DNA from: Bradyrhizobium diazoefficiens
Lineage (GTDB): Bacteria; Pseudomonadota; Alphaproteobacteria; Rhizobiales; Xanthobacteraceae
Assembly: GCF_016616425.1 (NCBI RefSeq)
Contig: NZ_CP067101.1
Span: 4,216,001 to 4,280,000, forward strand
DNA: 64,000 nucleotides
Reading direction: 5' to 3'
The notes below the pieces were generated by a model, which was given only the letters and a program-made list of their open reading frames with translations, did not search any database and was not told where the DNA came from. The stretch's first letter is position 1. Each line of letters begins with the position of its first letter. Position numbers and translations under genes: made by a program. Shown piece by piece: positions 39,283-49,529 of the stretch.

Positions 39283-39846
39283 TTAGACGGTGAGAATTTC
39301 TTTTTCCTTGGCGGCCAGCAACTGATCGATCTCGGCGATTGTGCCGTCGGTCGCCTTCTGCACCTCGTCGGCGTGGCGCTTCTGGTCGTCCTCCGACATC
39401 TCGTGATTCTTCTCGAGCTTCTTGAGGACGTCGAGGCCGTCGCGACGGACGTGGCGCGCGGCGACCTTGGCAGCTTCCGCATATTTATGCGCCACCTTCA
39501 CCAGCTCCTTGCGCCGCTCCTCGTTGAGCTCGGGGATGCGCAGGCGCAGCACCTGGCCTTCGGTCGCGGGCGACAGGCCGAGATTAGAGTCGACGATCGC
39601 CTTCTCCACCGCCTTGACCATCGACTTGTCCCAGACCTGCACCGAGATCAGGCGCGGCTCCGGCACGCTGACGGTGGCGAGCTGATTGAGCGGCATGTGA
39701 CTGCCATAAGCGTCGACCTGCACCGGATCGAGCATCGACGCGGAGGCGCGCCCGGTCCGCAGGCCGCCGAGCTCGTGCTTGAGAGACTGGACGGCGCCCT
39801 GCATGCGGCGCTTGACTTCGTTGAGGTCGAAATTACCCGTGGGCAT
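39283..39846 (-). CDS. frr: Ribosome recycling factor
   Basis: The 187-residue protein has the two RRF domains: the three-helix bundle with [20 protein letters not shown] and [18 protein letters not shown]. With EF-G it splits post-termination ribosomes. ATG 39846 is preferred over an adjacent GTG. It belongs to the rpsB-tsf-pyrH-frr set, with 66 bp between pyrH and frr. Confidence 0.96.
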   Translation of the reverse strand: MPTGNFDLNEVKRRMQGAVQSLKHELGGLRTGRASASMLDPVQVDAYGSHMPLNQLATVSVPEPRLISVQVWDKSMVKAVEKAIVDSNLGLSPATEGQVLRLRIPELNEERRKELVKVAHKYAEAAKVAARHVRRDGLDVLKKLEKNHEMSEDDQKRHADEVQKATDGTIAEIDQLLAAKEKEILTV

Positions 39847-39912
39847 CACGTTTCTCCTTCAAAATCCCGGCGATTGCTCCGCGCCCTTCTTTGGGGCGCG
39901 ACCGTTGAGCGG

Positions 39913-40629
39913 TCAGCCGGCGACAATGGTTCCGTGGCCGGCGCCACGCAGAATCGCGCCGATCGACCCCGGCTCCGCGATCGAGAATACGATGATAGGC
40001 AACGACGTCTCGCGGGCAAGCGCGAAGGCGGTCGCATCCATCACCTTGTAGCCGCCCTCGATCGCCTGCAAATGGGTCAGCCGGTCGAACCGCGTGGCGG
40101 CCGGGTCCTTCTTCGGGTCGGCCGAGTAGACCCCGTCGACATTGGTCGCCTTCAGCACCGCCTGAGCGCCGATCTCCGCGGCGCGCAGCACCGCGGTCGT
40201 ATCGGTGGTGAAGAACGGATTGCCGGTCCCGCCGCCGAGCAGCACGATCCGGCCCTCGGCGAGATATTTGTGCGCCGCAGCGCGGGTGAACAGCTCGGAA
40301 ATCTCGGGCATGACGAAGGCCGACAGCGTGCGCGCCGGCGTGCCCTTGCGCTCGATCGCCGCTTCCAGCGCGAGGCAGTTCATCATGGTGGCGAGCATGC
40401 CCATGGTGTCGCCGGTGGTGCGTGAGACCCCCCGGGAGGAGACCTCGACGCCGCGGACCATATTGCCGCCGCCGATCACGACGGCAACCTCGCTGCCGAG
40501 TTTGCGGGCCGCGATCAGATCGTCCGCAACCCGGTCGACAGTCGGCTGATCGATGCCAAAGCCTTGTTGTCCCGCGAGATATTCGCCGGACAGCTTGATC
40601 ACGACGCGACGATAGACCGGATCAGTCAT
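39913..40629 (-). CDS. pyrH: UMP kinase
   Basis: The 238-residue amino-acid-kinase-fold enzyme phosphorylates UMP and is allosterically controlled by GTP and UTP. Motifs are [38 protein letters not shown] and [16 protein letters not shown] 40629 has AAGGA upstream; another in-frame codon gives two more residues. It is placed between tsf and frr as usual. Confidence 0.96.
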   Translation of the reverse strand: MTDPVYRRVVIKLSGEYLAGQQGFGIDQPTVDRVADDLIAARKLGSEVAVVIGGGNMVRGVEVSSRGVSRTTGDTMGMLATMMNCLALEAAIERKGTPARTLSAFVMPEISELFTRAAAHKYLAEGRIVLLGGGTGNPFFTTDTTAVLRAAEIGAQAVLKATNVDGVYSADPKKDPAATRFDRLTHLQAIEGGYKVMDATAFALARETSLPIIVFSIAEPGSIGAILRGAGHGTIVAG

Positions 40630-40689
40630 GAGCACTTTCCTTGTCCGGGCGCCGCTCCCGGCGGCACGCCGGAAGGAACGTTCCGGCGC

Positions 40690-41613
40690 TTACTTCTTGC
40701 CGCTGGCCGCGGCGACCTCGGCGGCGAAATCGCTTTCCTGCTTCTCGATTCCCTCACCGAGAGCATAGCGCACAAAGCCGGCGATCTTCACAGCGCCGCC
40801 GACCTTGCCCTCGGCCTCCTTCACCGCCTGCGCCACCGACTTGCCGGTGTCGTGGATGAAGGCCTGCTCGAGCAGGCAGACTTCCTTGTAGTAGGTCTTG
40901 AGGCCGGACTCGACGATCTTCTCGATCACGTTCTCGGGCTTGCCCTGCTGGCGATATTTGTCGGCGAGCACGTCCTTCTCGCGCTTGACCACCGCCGGAT
41001 CGAGGCCCGACGGATCGAGCGCCAGCGGGTTGGTGGCGGCGATGTGCATCGCAATCTGACGGCCGAGCGTGGCGAGCTCGTCGGCCTTGCCCGGCGATTC
41101 CAGCGCCACGATCACGCCCATCTTGCCGGCGCCGTCGACGACGGCTCCGTGCACGTAATGCGAGACGACGCCCTGACTCACTTCGAGCGAAGCTGCGCGG
41201 CGCAGCGTCATGTTCTCGCCGATGGTGGCGATCGCGTCATTGATCGCGGTTTCGACCGTGACGTCGCCGACCTTGGCGGCCTTGATCTTCTCGACGTCGG
41301 CACCGACGTCGAATGCGACCTGGGCAATCATCTTGACCAGACCCTGGAACTGACCGTTGCGCGCGACGAAATCGGTCTCGGAGTTGACCTCGACCACGAC
41401 ACCCTTGGTGCCCTTGGTGAGCGCGCCGATCAGGCCTTCCGCCGCGACGCGGCCCGACTTCTTGGCCGCCTTCGACAAGCCCTTCTTGCGCAGCCAATCC
41501 TGCGCAGCTTCCATGTTGCCGTCGTTCTCGGTCAGCGCGGCCTTGCAGTCCATCATGCCTGCGCCGGTGGACTCGCGCAGATCCTTGACCATCGCAGCTG
41601 TGATCGTTGCCAT
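40690..41613 (-). CDS. tsf: Elongation factor Ts
   Basis: The 307-residue guanine-nucleotide exchange factor for EF-Tu has the N-terminal UBA-like domain ([19 protein letters not shown]), the TDFVA motif in [10 protein letters not shown] and the HIAATNP stretch. A 136-bp gap with a hairpin (41713-41731) separates it from rpsB. Confidence 0.97.
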   Translation of the reverse strand: MATITAAMVKDLRESTGAGMMDCKAALTENDGNMEAAQDWLRKKGLSKAAKKSGRVAAEGLIGALTKGTKGVVVEVNSETDFVARNGQFQGLVKMIAQVAFDVGADVEKIKAAKVGDVTVETAINDAIATIGENMTLRRAASLEVSQGVVSHYVHGAVVDGAGKMGVIVALESPGKADELATLGRQIAMHIAATNPLALDPSGLDPAVVKREKDVLADKYRQQGKPENVIEKIVESGLKTYYKEVCLLEQAFIHDTGKSVAQAVKEAEGKVGGAVKIAGFVRYALGEGIEKQESDFAAEVAAASGKK

Positions 41614-41712
41614 CGTTGAAAATCCTTTGTGCCTGCCGGTTTGCCGCGGCGTGACATCGAAGCGTCCCGCCGCGGTCCATCGCAGGAATTCGCGTCAACT
41701 GAATGAAATGGT

Positions 41713-41731
41713 GGCCGGATCCTATCCGGCC
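41713..41731. other. Hairpin between rpsB and tsf (attenuator candidate)
   Basis: GGCCGGAT-CCT-ATCCGGCC is a perfect 8-bp stem with a three-base loop, 19 nt after the rpsB stop on the minus strand. It has no T-run, so partial termination or mRNA processing that sets the S2 to EF-Ts ratio is more likely than full termination. Confidence 0.45.
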
Positions 41732-41749
41732 AACCCATCGCTCTCTTGA

Positions 41750-42748
41750 CTATTCCGCTTCCGCGGTCAGCGCCTTGGCCTTCGCCACCCAGGCGTCCGC
41801 GCGGCTCGGAAGACCGACTTCTTCGCCGATCGTGTGCGCGGTGTCGTGGTCGAGCTCGGCGAGCTGCCAGAAGTGGAAGATCCCGAGGTCGTTGAACTTC
41901 TTCTCGATCGCACCCGACACGCCCGGGAGCTTCTTGAGATCGTCGGCGGTGCCGCGGGGACCTGCGAGGCCCTGGAAACCGCTCGACGAGGGTGCCGGCA
42001 GCTCTTCGGCGACGGCCGGCTGCGCCGAGGCGCCGATGTCGATGCCCGAATCGCCCTGGGCACGCGAGATGCCGTCGATCGCCGCACGCGCGATCAGGTC
42101 GCAATACAGCGAAATGGCGCGGCCGGCGTCGTCATTGCCCGGCACCACAAAGGTGATGCCCTTCGGGTCCGAATTGGTGTCGACGATCGCGGCGACCGGA
42201 ATGTTGAGCCGCTGGGCTTCCTGGATCGCGATGTCTTCCTTGTTGGTGTCGATCACGAAGATCAGGTCAGGCAGACCGCCCATATCCTTGATGCCGCCGA
42301 GCGAGCGATCGAGCTTGTCGCGCTCGCGCTGAAGCGTCAGGCGCTCCTTCTTGGTGTAGGAGCTGGCATCGCCGCCCGACAGCACCTCGTCGAGGTGACG
42401 CAGACGCTTGATCGAGGCCGAGATCGTCTTCCAGTTGGTCAGCGTGCCGCCGAGCCAGCGCGAATTGACGAAATACTGTGCGCAGCGCTTGGCCGCGTCC
42501 GCGACACCGTCCTGCGCCTGGCGCTTGGTGCCGACGAACAGGATGCGGCCGCCCTTGGCGACCGTGTCGCTGACGGCCTGGAGGGCCTGGTGCAGCATCG
42601 GCACGGTCTGGGCGAGGTCGACGATGTGGATGTTGTTGCGGGTGCCGAAAATGAACGGAGCCATTTTCGGATTCCAGCGGTGAGACTGGTGACCAAAGTG
42701 CACGCCAGCTTCGAGCAGCTGACGCATAGTGAAATCGGGTAGTGCCAT
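41750..42748 (-). CDS. rpsB: 30S ribosomal protein S2 with helix-hairpin-helix tail
   Basis: The protein has 332 residues: a normal S2 body (1-230; [40 protein letters not shown]) and an extension of about 100 residues not found in E. coli S2. Residues 269-330 ([20 protein letters not shown], then WQLAEL) look like a helix-hairpin-helix domain of the kind found in DNA-binding proteins. Such tails are typical of Rhizobiales S2. ATG 42748 is chosen because it starts the S2 body; the upstream frame is leader sequence. A promoter candidate is at 42862-42889. Confidence 0.96.
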   Translation of the reverse strand: MALPDFTMRQLLEAGVHFGHQSHRWNPKMAPFIFGTRNNIHIVDLAQTVPMLHQALQAVSDTVAKGGRILFVGTKRQAQDGVADAAKRCAQYFVNSRWLGGTLTNWKTISASIKRLRHLDEVLSGGDASSYTKKERLTLQRERDKLDRSLGGIKDMGGLPDLIFVIDTNKEDIAIQEAQRLNIPVAAIVDTNSDPKGITFVVPGNDDAGRAISLYCDLIARAAIDGISRAQGDSGIDIGASAQPAVAEELPAPSSSGFQGLAGPRGTADDLKKLPGVSGAIEKKFNDLGIFHFWQLAELDHDTAHTIGEEVGLPSRADAWVAKAKALTAEAE

Positions 42749-42861
42749 CGTTCTAATTCTCCGGTTGGTTCCTCCGGAAACGTGTGAGCAAGACGGGGCG
42801 TTCTCGCCCCGGCTGCCACCGGACGGCCTTGTGAGCCATGTTTCCGTGTGAGATGGCGCGC

Positions 42862-42889
42862 TATATAGCCCCATTTCGGCCAGAAGCAA
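42862..42889 (-). promoter_or_regulatory. Promoter candidate of rpsB-tsf
   Basis: On the minus strand TTGCTT (42889-42884) and TATATA (42867-42862) stand 16 bp apart, which fits a sigma-70 promoter. The predicted leader of rpsB is about 105 nt. Confidence 0.55.
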
Positions 42890-42955
42890 GGAAATAAGGG
42901 CCCCCCTCCGGGACGTCTGAAAGCTTCCGTCGCTTCCTGGCGCCCCATCGGGCGG

Positions 42956-45514
42956 CTAGCACTTCGGCTGGCCGGGCGGGCAACGCTTTGGTGCCGGTCC
43001 GGCCGGGCGCGCGGGCGGCGCCGGACGCGGCGGTGCGGCGGCCATCGGAGGCGGCGCCGGTCGCGCGACAGGAGGCGGCGGCGCAGCCCGTGCGATCGGA
43101 GGCGGCGGTGGCGCCGGCCGGGCGACCGGCGGCGGTGGTGCGGGTCGCGCCACGGCCACCGGCGGATGCGGAGGCGCGGCCCGCGGCGGTGGCGGCGGCG
43201 TCGGTCTCGTCAGAGCCTGAGGATGCGGCGGCGGCGCGGCTGGCCTGACGGCCTGTTGCGGCGGCATGGGCCGATGATCTTGAACCCTGGACGGCGCCCG
43301 GGCCGCCACTGGCGGTGGCGGCGCGACGAGCTTGGCGGTCGTCGGGACCGCCGGCTTACCGGTGACCGCTTTCGGGGGCGGCAGAGCGCCGGGCCGGGGA
43401 CCGGCCGGCCTGCCGTGCACGTCCGTCACAGGCGGCGTCGATGTCCCCGGCGGCCTGGGCAGCCCTGCGGATGGGGGCGTCCGAGCTCCGGCAACCGGCG
43501 CGTGGTTGGGCGCCGGCGGAACGGGGCCGGCAGGCGCCGTTGCGGTCGACCCAGGTTTGCCATGGGGCGGAGCGGCGCCGGGCACGGCCCCTGCCCTGGC
43601 CGGCGGCGGCGGTCCGCCAGGGGTACCGGGCACCGGCAAGGTATTGGCCTGCGGCAGCTTCGTCGGCGCCGATGCTTTCGGGGTCGCGGCAGGTGTATTG
43701 CCAGCCGGCGCCGTCGCGGTCGGACCGGAATTGCCGTTCGGCGCGACACCGCCGGGCGTTGTCCGAGACCCGGCCGGTGACCCACCATGCGAACCCGGCG
43801 CGGGCAAGGTGTTGGCCTGCGGCGTAGCTGGAACCGATGGTGCCGCAGCAGGACCGACGTTGGCGCGAGCCGGTGCCGTGCTGCCCGGCCTCGCCGTCGG
43901 CTGGATCGTCGCGCTCGGCGGCAGCGGCGCCTTGCCCTGCTGGATCAGGGCGGCGCGCTGCGCGACCGCCTGCGGCACGGCCGGGCCCGCCGGGTTGGCG
44001 CGGCCGGCAACGGCCGGCGCCAGATTGGCCGGGCCTGCCGGCCCTGCCGCCGGCGGTGGTGCCGGCGGCTGGTTGATCACGGTGTTGATGACCGTGGTGT
44101 TATGGATGTTCTGGTAGATGATGTTGTTCGGCGGCGGCGCGACATAGACCGGCGGCCGGACGAACACCGGGATCGGCACGAACACCGGCTGCGGCAGCAC
44201 GAACAGGCCGACCACAGGCAGCGGCGGCGGCAGCACAACGAAATCCGGCGGCGGCGGCGGCAGATAATAGACCGGTGGCGGCGGTGGCGGCGCGAAGTCG
44301 AAATCGGGGTCGCTGAAATACAGCACCGGACGATCGACATAGACCACCTCCTCTGGCGGCGGTGGCGGCACGTCGTAGTCGATCATCACAAAGCTCGGCG
44401 GCGGCTCGGCCGGCGCGGTGAGGATCGCAAGGCGCCGGCGTGCATCCGCCGCGTGCGGCCCGCGCGGATAGCGGCGCAGATACGACCAATAGGCCTCCGG
44501 CGTGTCGGTCCGATAGCTCCGTCGCCAGGTGATGGCTTCGCGGCGCGCCGCGACGATTGCCCTTACGCGCTTTGCGAGCGGATCACCGGGATAGGCCGCG
44601 AGAAACTCCTCATAGACCGGCAGCGTGTCGCGCTCGAGCGCGGCGGCATAGGCATCCCGCACGCCGAGATCACGGATCGGCTTGCTGCGGATTGCGGCGA
44701 CCTGGTCGGGTGCGGTCTCCGGCGGCGGCGCGTCGGGCCCGCGCTCGAAGAACGAGAATGGCGCCGATATCTTCTGCTCGTTCCAGGGCACCTGCGCGCC
44801 CTTGCTGGCCTCGTTGACGCGCAGGCGAACGCGGTCGAACACCTCGGGCAGCGGCAGGCCGCCGGTGCGGATCATCTCGGCCAGCGACTGGGCGTAAATG
44901 CCGTAAGGTCCCGGCTCCTCCGGCGCGACCGTGCCGGGCGCGGCGTTGAACGCGATCAGCATGTTCGCCTCGGGCTCGACCAGCGCGAGGCCGCTCGCGA
45001 TCGGCTGGCCGCCATCGATGAAGGGCTGGGCGCGAGCCGCGTCGAGCACGACGATGTTGGCCTTGAGCGGAATCGCCGCGAGCTGGCGCACATAGTCGCT
45101 GATGCGCAAGGCCTCGGTCGGCACGTCCGTGTCGCGCGTGATGTTGGAATCGACCGGGATGAAATAGTTCTCGCCGGCAAGCTGCACGCCGTAGCCGGCA
45201 AGATAGACCATCGCGACGGTGCCCGGCCCCGACGACCGGGCTTTCTGGATGAAGTCGCGAAAACTCTTGCGCAGCGTGTCGCCGTCGAGGTCGCGCGCCC
45301 CGACGACATCAAAGCCGGCCGCCTGCAGCGTCTGCGCGATCAGGCCGGCGTCGTTCGCGGTCGTTGCCAGCGGCGACTTGGCATAGGCACCGTTGCCGAC
45401 CACGAGCGCAATGCGCTTTTCCGGCTGCTGTGCGCGCGCCGCGTCCGATGCGCCGGCGGCAAGGGCCACGATCGGCAGGAGAAGGCAGATGAAGATCTTG
45501 AGCGTCCCACGCAT
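42956..45514 (-). CDS. Caspase-like protein without catalytic dyad, long proline-rich tail
   Basis: The 852-residue protein has a signal peptide (to about residue 29), a caspase (peptidase C14) domain (about 33-260), a linker with a tetratricopeptide-like stretch (about 285-370), and a Pro/Ala-rich tail of more than 430 residues ending KRCPPGQPKC. In the caspase domain the His motif reads YLAGYGVQLAGENYF (Tyr108 in place of His) and the Cys motif reads VLDAARAQPF (Ala160 in place of Cys). It is therefore a pseudo-caspase and cannot cleave by the usual mechanism. The tail has PPPPP blocks and repeated QANTLPAPGS / QANTLPVPGT units. Export to the periplasm is expected; the role, perhaps cell-wall or surface scaffolding, is unknown. 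ATG 45514 gives the signal peptide. Confidence 0.85.
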   Translation of the reverse strand: MRGTLKIFICLLLPIVALAAGASDAARAQQPEKRIALVVGNGAYAKSPLATTANDAGLIAQTLQAAGFDVVGARDLDGDTLRKSFRDFIQKARSSGPGTVAMVYLAGYGVQLAGENYFIPVDSNITRDTDVPTEALRISDYVRQLAAIPLKANIVVLDAARAQPFIDGGQPIASGLALVEPEANMLIAFNAAPGTVAPEEPGPYGIYAQSLAEMIRTGGLPLPEVFDRVRLRVNEASKGAQVPWNEQKISAPFSFFERGPDAPPPETAPDQVAAIRSKPIRDLGVRDAYAAALERDTLPVYEEFLAAYPGDPLAKRVRAIVAARREAITWRRSYRTDTPEAYWSYLRRYPRGPHAADARRRLAILTAPAEPPPSFVMIDYDVPPPPPEEVVYVDRPVLYFSDPDFDFAPPPPPPVYYLPPPPPDFVVLPPPLPVVGLFVLPQPVFVPIPVFVRPPVYVAPPPNNIIYQNIHNTTVINTVINQPPAPPPAAGPAGPANLAPAVAGRANPAGPAVPQAVAQRAALIQQGKAPLPPSATIQPTARPGSTAPARANVGPAAAPSVPATPQANTLPAPGSHGGSPAGSRTTPGGVAPNGNSGPTATAPAGNTPAATPKASAPTKLPQANTLPVPGTPGGPPPPARAGAVPGAAPPHGKPGSTATAPAGPVPPAPNHAPVAGARTPPSAGLPRPPGTSTPPVTDVHGRPAGPRPGALPPPKAVTGKPAVPTTAKLVAPPPPVAARAPSRVQDHRPMPPQQAVRPAAPPPHPQALTRPTPPPPPRAAPPHPPVAVARPAPPPPVARPAPPPPPIARAAPPPPVARPAPPPMAAAPPRPAPPARPAGPAPKRCPPGQPKC

Positions 45515-45663
45515 GGCCTGCTTGCCCGCTATTGTAGTTAGGTGCCACCGCGCATGAGGCGCGCGGCCGGCTGAATGGCGGTTGAACGAAAGGCTCGGAT
45601 TGAGGCGGTGGCGTGGCCACGCCTCACCCGCCATCAAGCGCGGGGCCCGGTAATGTCGCGCGG

Positions 45664-45870
45664 TCAGCGACGCACGAGCGACCTGCCGCTATGGCGCGAG
45701 CCGAAGCTCGGCAATCGTGGTGCGGGCGGCATCTTCCTCCAGGGGAAAAAATCGAGCGGCCCGGGATTGCTGTTGTTGGACGTGATCGCGGCCCCGACAA
45801 GCAGGCCGGCGACGCCGCCCGCCGTTGCCATTCCACCCAGAACTTTCAACCTGTCGCTCGGTCGTGCCAA
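45664..45870 (-). CDS. Possible 68-residue membrane protein
   Basis: This frame starts with TTG and has one clear membrane segment (GGVAGLLVGAAITS) followed by a Pro/Arg-rich tail. It lies between dnaE and the pseudo-caspase on the same strand. No good ribosome binding site is seen, and an internal ATG would shorten it by 13 residues. It may also be chance in GC-rich DNA. Confidence 0.3.
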   Translation of the reverse strand: MARPSDRLKVLGGMATAGGVAGLLVGAAITSNNSNPGPLDFFPWRKMPPAPRLPSFGSRHSGRSLVRR

Positions 45871-45886
45871 AAAGAAATAGTGAGGC

Positions 45887-48800
45887 TCACAATTGCTGCA
45901 CGTCCACCACGCCCGCCACCGCCTTGATCGCGCCGGCGATCTGGGGCGAGACCTTGAAACGGCCGGGCAGCTTCATCTCGACCTCGGTCTCGAGGTCGAG
46001 CATCATCACCAGCGAGACCTCGCCGTCGCCATTGGACCGCGGTGCGATGCCGGGACTGCCGACTTTCGGCGCCGCGCCGTTCGAGGCGGCCATCTCGGGC
46101 CCAGCCAAACGCTTGGCGATCGACTCCAGCGGCTTGGTGTCGCGCAGGAAGATGCGCAGGCCCTTCTGCGTCTTGGCGGCGGCATCATCCAGCGGCTCGG
46201 CATGCAGCACGCGGGCGCGAACGTCCTCGCCCTGGAGCTCGGCACCCAGTTGGAGCAGCACGGCGGCGCCCGGCTCCAGCACGTCGCGATATTGCGCGAG
46301 CCCTTCGGAGAACAGCACCGCCTCGAAGTGGCCGGTGGGGTCGGACAGCCCCATGATGCCCATCTTGTTGCCGGTCTTGGTGCGCCGCTCCATGCGCGAG
46401 ACCACGGTCGCCGCGACCTTGCCGGCGGTGGCGCCGGTCTTCACCGCGCGCGAGAATTCGGCCCAGCTCTGCACCCGCAGCCGCTTCAGCACGGTGGCAT
46501 AATCGTCGAGCGGATGTCCGGACAGGAAGAAGCCGATCGCGTCATATTCGCGGCGCAGCCGTTCGGCCGGCAACCACGGCTCGATCTGCGGCAGCATGAT
46601 GGTCGGCGCGTCGGCCGAGCTGCCGAACATGTCGTTCTGGCCGATGGTCTCGGCCTGGTGCGCGCGCTGGCAGGCGGCCAGGATCGAATCCGCGCCGGCG
46701 AAGACGCGGGCGCGGTTCGGCTCCAGCGTGTCGAAGGCACCGGCGGCGGCAAGGCTCTCGATGATGCGCTTGTTGATCGCGCGCGGATTGACCCGCGCCG
46801 CGAAGTCGGCGAGCGAGGTGAACAGCCCTCGCTTGGTGCGCTCCTCGATGATCTGCTCGATCGCCTGGATGCCGACGCCCTTCAGCGCCGCGAGTGCGTA
46901 GTAGATCGTCTTCTCGCCGACCTCGAAGGTCGCCCCCGAGCGGTTGATGTTCGGCGGCTCGACCTTGATGCCGAGGCGCTGCGCCTCGGAGCGGAATTCG
47001 GAGAGCTTGTCGGTGTTGTTCAGATCCAGCGTCATCGACGCCGCGATGAATTCCACCGGATAATGCGCCTTCATATAGGCGGTGTGGTAGGACACCAGGG
47101 CATAGGCCGCCGCGTGGCTCTTGTTGAAGCCGTAGTCGGCGAATTTCGCGAGCAATTCGAAGATGGTCTCGGCCTGTCCCTTGGGCACGCCGTTCTTCAC
47201 CGCGCCTGCGACGAAGATATCGCGCTGCTTGTCCATCTCGGCGCGGATCTTCTTGCCCATGGCGCGGCGCAGCAGGTCGGCGTCGCCGAGCGAATAGCCC
47301 GACATCACCTGCGCGATCTGCATCACCTGTTCCTGGTAGATGATGACGCCGAAGGTTTCTTTCAGGATCGGCTCCAGCACGGGATGCAGATATTCCGGCT
47401 CCTCGTCGCCGTGCTTGCGCGCGCAATAGGTCGGGATGTTCGCCATCGGGCCCGGGCGATAGAGCGCGACCAGCGCGATGATGTCCTCGAAACGGTCGGG
47501 GCGCATGTCGACCAGCGCACGCCGCATGCCCTGGCTTTCAACCTGGAACACACCGACCACCTCGCCGCGGGCGAGCATCTGGTAGCTCTCGGCATCGTCG
47601 ATCGGCAGCGTGGCGAGATCGACATGGATGTTGCGCGGCTTCAGGAGCTTCACCGCGACGTCGAGCACGGTCAGCGTCTTGAGACCGAGGAAGTCGAACT
47701 TGACGAGTCCGGCCGGCTCGACCCATTTCATGTTGAACTGGGTCACCGGCATGTCGGATTTGGGATCGCGGTAGAGCGGCACGAGCTCGCTCAGGGGACG
47801 ATCGCCGATCACGATGCCGGCTGCGTGGGTCGAAGCATGCCGCGTCAGGCCTTCGAGGCGCTGGGCGATGTCGAAGGCGCGCGCCACCACCGGGTCTTCG
47901 TCGCGAAACGCCTGGAGCTTCGGCTCGCTCTCGATCGCGGCCGCCAGCGTCACCGGCGCCGCCGGATTCTGCGGCACCAGCTTGGTCAGCTTGTCGACCT
48001 GGCCATAGGGCATCTGCAGCACGCGGCCGACGTCGCGCAGCACGCCGCGCGCCTGCAGCGTTCCGAAGGTGATGATCTGCGCGACCTGGTCGCGGCCGTA
48101 GCGCTGCTGCACGTAACTGATCACCTCGCCGCGGCGGTCCTGGCAGAAGTCGATGTCGAAGTCCGGCATCGAGACGCGTTCGGGATTGAGGAAGCGCTCG
48201 AACAGCAGGCCGAACTTGATCGGGTCGAGGTCGGTGATGGTCAACGCCCAGGCAACCAGCGAGCCGGCGCCGGAGCCGCGGCCCGGCCCGACCGGAATGC
48301 CTTGCGATTTCGCCCATTTGATGAAGTCGGACACGATCAGGAAGTAGCCCGCGTATTTCATGCGCATGATGACGTCGAGCTCGAACGCCAGGCGCTTGCT
48401 GTAGTCCTCTTCGGTGGTGCCCTGCGACAGGCCGTGGATGCTAAGGCGGTTGGCGAGCCCCTCCTCCGCCTGGCGCTTCAATTCCGCCGCCTCGACCGCG
48501 GCGGCATCCGAGCTCTGCGCGGCGCCGACCGTGAAAAACGGCAGGATCGGCTTGCGCGTCATCGGTCGGAACGAGCAGCGCTCGGCGATCTCCACCGTCG
48601 AGGCCAGCGCCTCCGGAATGTCGGCGAACAGCACCGCCATCTCGGCGCGGGTCTTGAAACGATGATCGGGCGTGAGCTGCTCGCGCTCGGTCTCGGCGAT
48701 CAGCCGCCCGCCGGCGATACACAAGAGCGCGTCATGCGCTTCGTAATCGTCGGTCGCGGCGAAATACGGCTCGTTGGTCGCAACCAGCGGCAGGCCCTTG

Positions 48801-49390
48801 GCGTAGGCGATGTCGATCAAGCCGCTTTCGACCCGCCGTTCCCTCTCGGTGTTGTGGCGCTGCAATTCGATGTAGAAACGGTCGCCGAACAGGCCCGCCA
48901 GACGCTCGCAGCGCAGCGCGGCGAGCTCGGCATGACCGCCGGCAAGCGCCAGCGAGATCGGCCCGTCCGGTCCGCCCGTCAGCGCGATCAGTCCTTCGGT
49001 CTCGCCCTCGAGCCAGTCGAACTTGATGAACGGAGCATGGCTGTCTGGCGATTCCAGGAATGCGCGCGAGTTCAGCCGCATCAGGCTGCGATAGCCGCGC
49101 TCCTGCGCTGCCAGCAGCACCACGCGCGACGGCCCCATCGCGCTGCGCGCATTCGGATCCTGGTCGCCGAACTCGATCGCCAGCTCGCAGCCGACGATCG
49201 GCTGGATGCCGGAGCCCGCCATCTTGTCGGAGAACTCCAGCGCACCGAACAAATTGTCGGTGTCGGTCAGCGCCAGCGCCGGCTGGTGATCCTTCTTGGC
49301 AAGCTCGGCCAGCTTGGCGATCTTGATCGAGCCCTTGAGCAGCGAATAGGCCGAGTGAACGTGAAGGTGAACAAATCCGGCGCTCGGCAT
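45887..49390 (-). CDS. dnaE: DNA polymerase III alpha subunit
   Basis: The 1167-residue replicative polymerase has an N-terminal PHP domain (FVHLHVHSAYSLLKG), the polymerase core with GPGRGSGAGSLVAW and the catalytic acids in PDFDIDFCQDRRGEV, the helix-hairpin-helix stretch ALKGVGIQAIEQI, an OB domain (GIMGLSDPTGHFEAVLFSEG) and a tau-binding C-terminus. Length and OB/C-terminal parts match DnaE1, not the shorter mutagenic DnaE2 with imuAB. A LexA-regulated micropeptide gene lies 182 bp upstream on the same strand, so read-through could raise dnaE expression under DNA damage. Confidence 0.96.
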   Translation of the reverse strand: MPSAGFVHLHVHSAYSLLKGSIKIAKLAELAKKDHQPALALTDTDNLFGALEFSDKMAGSGIQPIVGCELAIEFGDQDPNARSAMGPSRVVLLAAQERGYRSLMRLNSRAFLESPDSHAPFIKFDWLEGETEGLIALTGGPDGPISLALAGGHAELAALRCERLAGLFGDRFYIELQRHNTERERRVESGLIDIAYAKGLPLVATNEPYFAATDDYEAHDALLCIAGGRLIAETEREQLTPDHRFKTRAEMAVLFADIPEALASTVEIAERCSFRPMTRKPILPFFTVGAAQSSDAAAVEAAELKRQAEEGLANRLSIHGLSQGTTEEDYSKRLAFELDVIMRMKYAGYFLIVSDFIKWAKSQGIPVGPGRGSGAGSLVAWALTITDLDPIKFGLLFERFLNPERVSMPDFDIDFCQDRRGEVISYVQQRYGRDQVAQIITFGTLQARGVLRDVGRVLQMPYGQVDKLTKLVPQNPAAPVTLAAAIESEPKLQAFRDEDPVVARAFDIAQRLEGLTRHASTHAAGIVIGDRPLSELVPLYRDPKSDMPVTQFNMKWVEPAGLVKFDFLGLKTLTVLDVAVKLLKPRNIHVDLATLPIDDAESYQMLARGEVVGVFQVESQGMRRALVDMRPDRFEDIIALVALYRPGPMANIPTYCARKHGDEEPEYLHPVLEPILKETFGVIIYQEQVMQIAQVMSGYSLGDADLLRRAMGKKIRAEMDKQRDIFVAGAVKNGVPKGQAETIFELLAKFADYGFNKSHAAAYALVSYHTAYMKAHYPVEFIAASMTLDLNNTDKLSEFRSEAQRLGIKVEPPNINRSGATFEVGEKTIYYALAALKGVGIQAIEQIIEERTKRGLFTSLADFAARVNPRAINKRIIESLAAAGAFDTLEPNRARVFAGADSILAACQRAHQAETIGQNDMFGSSADAPTIMLPQIEPWLPAERLRREYDAIGFFLSGHPLDDYATVLKRLRVQSWAEFSRAVKTGATAGKVAATVVSRMERRTKTGNKMGIMGLSDPTGHFEAVLFSEGLAQYRDVLEPGAAVLLQLGAELQGEDVRARVLHAEPLDDAAAKTQKGLRIFLRDTKPLESIAKRLAGPEMAASNGAAPKVGSPGIAPRSNGDGEVSLVMMLDLETEVEMKLPGRFKVSPQIAGAIKAVAGVVDVQQL

Positions 49391-49513
49391 GGTCGCGTGA
49401 CGGCCTCTTGCAGACGAAGTGGAACGGTCGCCGGCTCCTCAAGGCATCATGCACTCGCCCGGCCGACTCGCTTCACAATGGTGAGGTGTCGCGGCTTCAG
49501 AGTCCACGCCGGA

Positions 49514-49529
49514 GCGGCCGATCGGCCGC
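49514..49529. promoter_or_regulatory. Perfect 16-bp palindrome upstream of dnaE
   Basis: GCGGCCGATCGGCCGC lies 124 bp before the dnaE start and 44 bp after the micropeptide stop. It could be a protein-binding site or a transcript hairpin. No T-run follows on either strand. Confidence 0.35.
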
